Assembly (NCBI GenBank): GCA_023389005.1
Contig: JAEWFE010000139.1
Span: 1 to 6,820, forward strand
Source: Bacillota bacterium
Lineage (GTDB): Bacteria; Bacillota; Bacilli; Lactobacillales; Enterococcaceae
Length of the DNA: 6,820 nucleotides
Direction: 5' to 3'
The notes beneath the pieces are model-generated. The model had not been told where the DNA came from and ran no database searches. It saw only the letters and a list, made by a program, of their open reading frames with translations. The translations under genes and the position numbers were made by a program. Positions 5,562 through 6,820 of this stretch are shown here, piece by piece; the first letter of the stretch is position 1, and each line of letters begins with the position of its first letter.

Positions 5562-5570
5562 TGATAGAAT
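5562..5570 (+). promoter_or_regulatory. Putative extended -10 promoter of the two-component operon
   Basis: TGATAGAAT is an extended -10 element (TG at 5562-5563, TAGAAT at 5565-5570). The -35 position at 17-base spacing (5542-5547) falls in the gnd terminator T-tract and matches poorly, as is common for extended -10 promoters. The start would be near 5577, giving a leader of about 37 nt that contains the two ATTAAA boxes. Confidence 0.55.
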
Positions 5571-5581
5571 TGGGCTAGCAT

Positions 5582-5597
5582 GATTAAAAAGATTAAA
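5582..5597 (+). repeat. Direct repeat GATTAAA, possible CovR-type operator
   Basis: GATTAAA occurs at 5582-5588 and 5591-5597, nine bases apart, between the expected transcription start and the ribosome binding site. Each copy contains ATTAAA, which fits the ATTARA motif described for streptococcal CovR. The downstream gene encodes a CovR-like regulator, so autoregulation is possible. The motif is short and AT-rich, so this is a suggestion only. Confidence 0.35.
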
Positions 5598-5605
5598 GGA
5601 GATAT

Positions 5606-5617
5606 ATGTATAGATGA
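5606..5617 (+). other. Three-codon ORF (Met-Tyr-Arg) overlapping the regulator start
   Basis: ATG TAT AGA TGA starts four bases after AGGAG (5597-5601), and its stop overlaps the regulator's ATG as ATGA (5614-5617). The same AGGAG lies 12 bases from the regulator's own ATG, longer than usual. Ribosomes could initiate on the tiny ORF and restart at the overlap. No expression evidence is available from sequence alone. Confidence 0.35.
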
Positions 5618-6300
5618 GTAACGTATTAATTATTGAAGATGAAAAAAATCTTGCTCGCTTTGTTGAATTAGAATTAAAACATGAAGGTTATAGCACAGAA
5701 GTTCATTATAATGGTAGAACTGGTTTAGATGCTGCCTTAAATAAGGATTGGGATGCTATTTTACTTGATTTAATGTTACCTGAATTAAATGGCTTAGAAG
5801 TTTGTCGTCGCATTCGTCAAAGTAAAAATACGCCAATTATTATGATGACTGCTAGAGATTCAGTGATTGATCGTGTATCCGGCCTTGATCACGGTGCAGA
5901 TGATTATATTGTTAAACCTTTTGCGATTGAAGAATTACTTGCTCGTCTTCGTGCTTTATTACGTCGCATTGACATTGAAGGGGATAAAAACGCGGCTAAA
6001 CAAACGACATTAACTTATCGTGATTTAACCATTGAGAAAGAAAATCGTGTCGTTCGTCGTGGCAATGAAATTATCGAATTGACCAAACGCGAATATGAAT
6101 TATTGCTCACACTAATGGAAAGTGTGAATGCGGTATTGGCACGTGATGTATTGCTCAATAAAGTTTGGGGATATGAAACTGAAGTCGAAACTAATGTAGT
6201 GGATGTATATATCCGTTATCTACGCAATAAAATTGATGTACCTGGTGAAGATAGTTACATTCAAACGGTTCGTGGTACTGGATATGTGATGCGTTCATGA
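5614..6300 (+). CDS. etaR: OmpR-family response regulator, CovR/LisR/EtaR type
   Basis: This is a 228-residue DNA-binding response regulator that should be phosphorylated by the kinase encoded next. The receiver domain (about 1-118) has acidic pocket E8/D9, phosphoacceptor D52 in LLDLMLP, T79, and K101 in the YIVKPF segment. The winged-helix DNA-binding domain (about 130-227) has the LTKREYELL segment (156-164) and a recognition region ETNVVDVYIRYLRNKI (192-207). The sequence is very close to CovR/CsrR of streptococci as remembered, and the position after gnd fits etaR of Enterococcus faecalis; LisR of Listeria is the same type. These regulators control virulence, envelope and stress genes. 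Position 64 is Cys where CovR has Thr65. The ribosome binding site lies 12 nt before the ATG, but no upstream in-frame start exists and the N-terminus MSNVLIIEDE is standard. It overlaps the kinase gene by four bases. Confidence 0.93.
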   Translation: MSNVLIIEDEKNLARFVELELKHEGYSTEVHYNGRTGLDAALNKDWDAILLDLMLPELNGLEVCRRIRQSKNTPIIMMTARDSVIDRVSGLDHGADDYIVKPFAIEELLARLRALLRRIDIEGDKNAAKQTTLTYRDLTIEKENRVVRRGNEIIELTKREYELLLTLMESVNAVLARDVLLNKVWGYETEVETNVVDVYIRYLRNKIDVPGEDSYIQTVRGTGYVMRS

Positions 6301-6820
6301 TGAAAATGATTAAGAAGAAAAACAAGGAGCTAAAGGGGCCTTCTTTAACCATTAAGTGGGCCTTAGCAAGCTCTTTCTTCATCTTTGTCATTTTTACGGT
6401 TTTTGCAGTAACAACGTATAAATCAGCTGTTAGTCTTTTGGTAGAAAAAGAGCGCAAACAAAGTGAAGAAACCACCTATCAAATCGTATCAAAATTAGCT
6501 GATAATGACCAAACATTGACTTTGATTAATGTGTATCGCAAATTAACAGATAGTTCAGAAAGTCAAGCTAGATTATATGACCGTACTTCGACATTAAAAG
6601 GCAATATGATGCGTATCGATCCATTTATTGCTGAGTTAGGTCAAAATAATTTCCGCCTTTATGTATATAATCCGGATTATCATCTGGTTTTTAAAACAAA
6701 AGAAGAAAGCCTTTCTCTACAGTCGGTGGAGACCATTGAAAATAAGCTCACAACGATTAATCAACAAGCTGGTTTGTTGAGCGTGCAACCTGTGATATCA
6801 AAGCAAACGAGAGAAAAAAT
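6297..6820 (+). CDS. etaS: Sensor histidine kinase of the CovS/LisK/EtaS type, N-terminal part
   Basis: This frame is open from ATG 6297 to the right edge, giving 174 codons with no stop; the gene is cut by the window, not broken. It starts with a basic cytoplasmic stretch, MMKMIKKKNKELKG, then one hydrophobic membrane helix (about 20-41). The hydrophilic region from about 42 to the end should lie outside the cell as the sensor domain. HAMP, His-box and ATPase domains are expected beyond the edge and are not seen, so the kinase call rests on position and topology. The start overlaps the regulator's stop (ATGA) and has no clear Shine-Dalgarno, which suggests translational coupling. ATGs at 6300 and 6306 are possible alternative starts. 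The partner is the regulator encoded just upstream. Confidence 0.85.
   Translation, partial: MMKMIKKKNKELKGPSLTIKWALASSFFIFVIFTVFAVTTYKSAVSLLVEKERKQSEETTYQIVSKLADNDQTLTLINVYRKLTDSSESQARLYDRTSTLKGNMMRIDPFIAELGQNNFRLYVYNPDYHLVFKTKEESLSLQSVETIENKLTTINQQAGLLSVQPVISKQTREK

Noticed and set aside
6191..6475. Minus-strand open frame of 94 codons over the regulator-kinase junction
   Set aside because: It lies opposite two real overlapping genes and has no recognisable features.
1..6820. Search for mobile elements, CRISPR repeats, tRNA or rRNA genes and defence or toxin-antitoxin systems
   Set aside because: All coding sequence is accounted for by core metabolic, ribosomal and two-component genes, with short intergenic gaps under 180 bases; no such element is present.

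Overview
The window looks like a core chromosomal segment of a low-GC Gram-positive bacterium of the order Lactobacillales, most likely an enterococcus or a close relative such as Vagococcus. The grounds are AT-rich third codon positions, strong AGGAGG-type ribosome binding sites, consensus SigA promoters, a pyruvate kinase with the extra C-terminal PEP-utiliser-like domain, and a CovR/LisR/EtaR-type regulator directly behind gnd. From memory, the order pfkA-pyk-(yceD-rpmF)-gnd-response regulator/kinase resembles the Enterococcus faecalis chromosome around etaRS; this was not checked by a search. Every real gene reads on the + strand.

Layout: (1) 1-154 is the promoter and leader of the glycolytic operon. 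(2) 155-2956 holds pfkA and pyk, the committed and the final ATP-yielding enzymes of lower glycolytic control, joined by a 72-nt gap with a small AT-rich inverted repeat and closed by a terminator near 2983-3022. (3) A perfect consensus promoter (3078-3106) drives a YceD/DUF177 protein and ribosomal protein L32 (rpmF, 57 residues), ending in two consecutive hairpins of which the second is a terminator. (4) A separate promoter (TATAAT at 4025) drives gnd, the NADP-type 6-phosphogluconate dehydrogenase of the oxidative pentose phosphate pathway, ending in a clear terminator at 5509-5549. (5) An extended -10 promoter lies just behind that terminator and leads to an OmpR-family response regulator whose stop codon overlaps the start of a sensor histidine kinase. 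The kinase runs off the right edge after 174 codons.

The genes thus form four transcription units, each bounded by a visible promoter and, except the last, a terminator. pfkA, pyk and gnd together cover control points of sugar breakdown and NADPH supply. yceD-rpmF belongs to ribosome production. The two-component pair is of the envelope-stress and virulence type known as CovRS/CsrRS, LisRK or EtaRS.

I see no mobile element, CRISPR array, tRNA, rRNA or novel defence-type system. The interesting material is at small scale: leader structures and a tiny upstream ORF before pfkA, a three-codon ORF overlapping the regulator's start codon, paired ATTAAA boxes that could be an autoregulatory site, a Cys where streptococcal CovR has its Thr65 phosphosite, and a gnd start that should be moved two codons downstream. 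Nothing here is strong evidence for an undescribed system.
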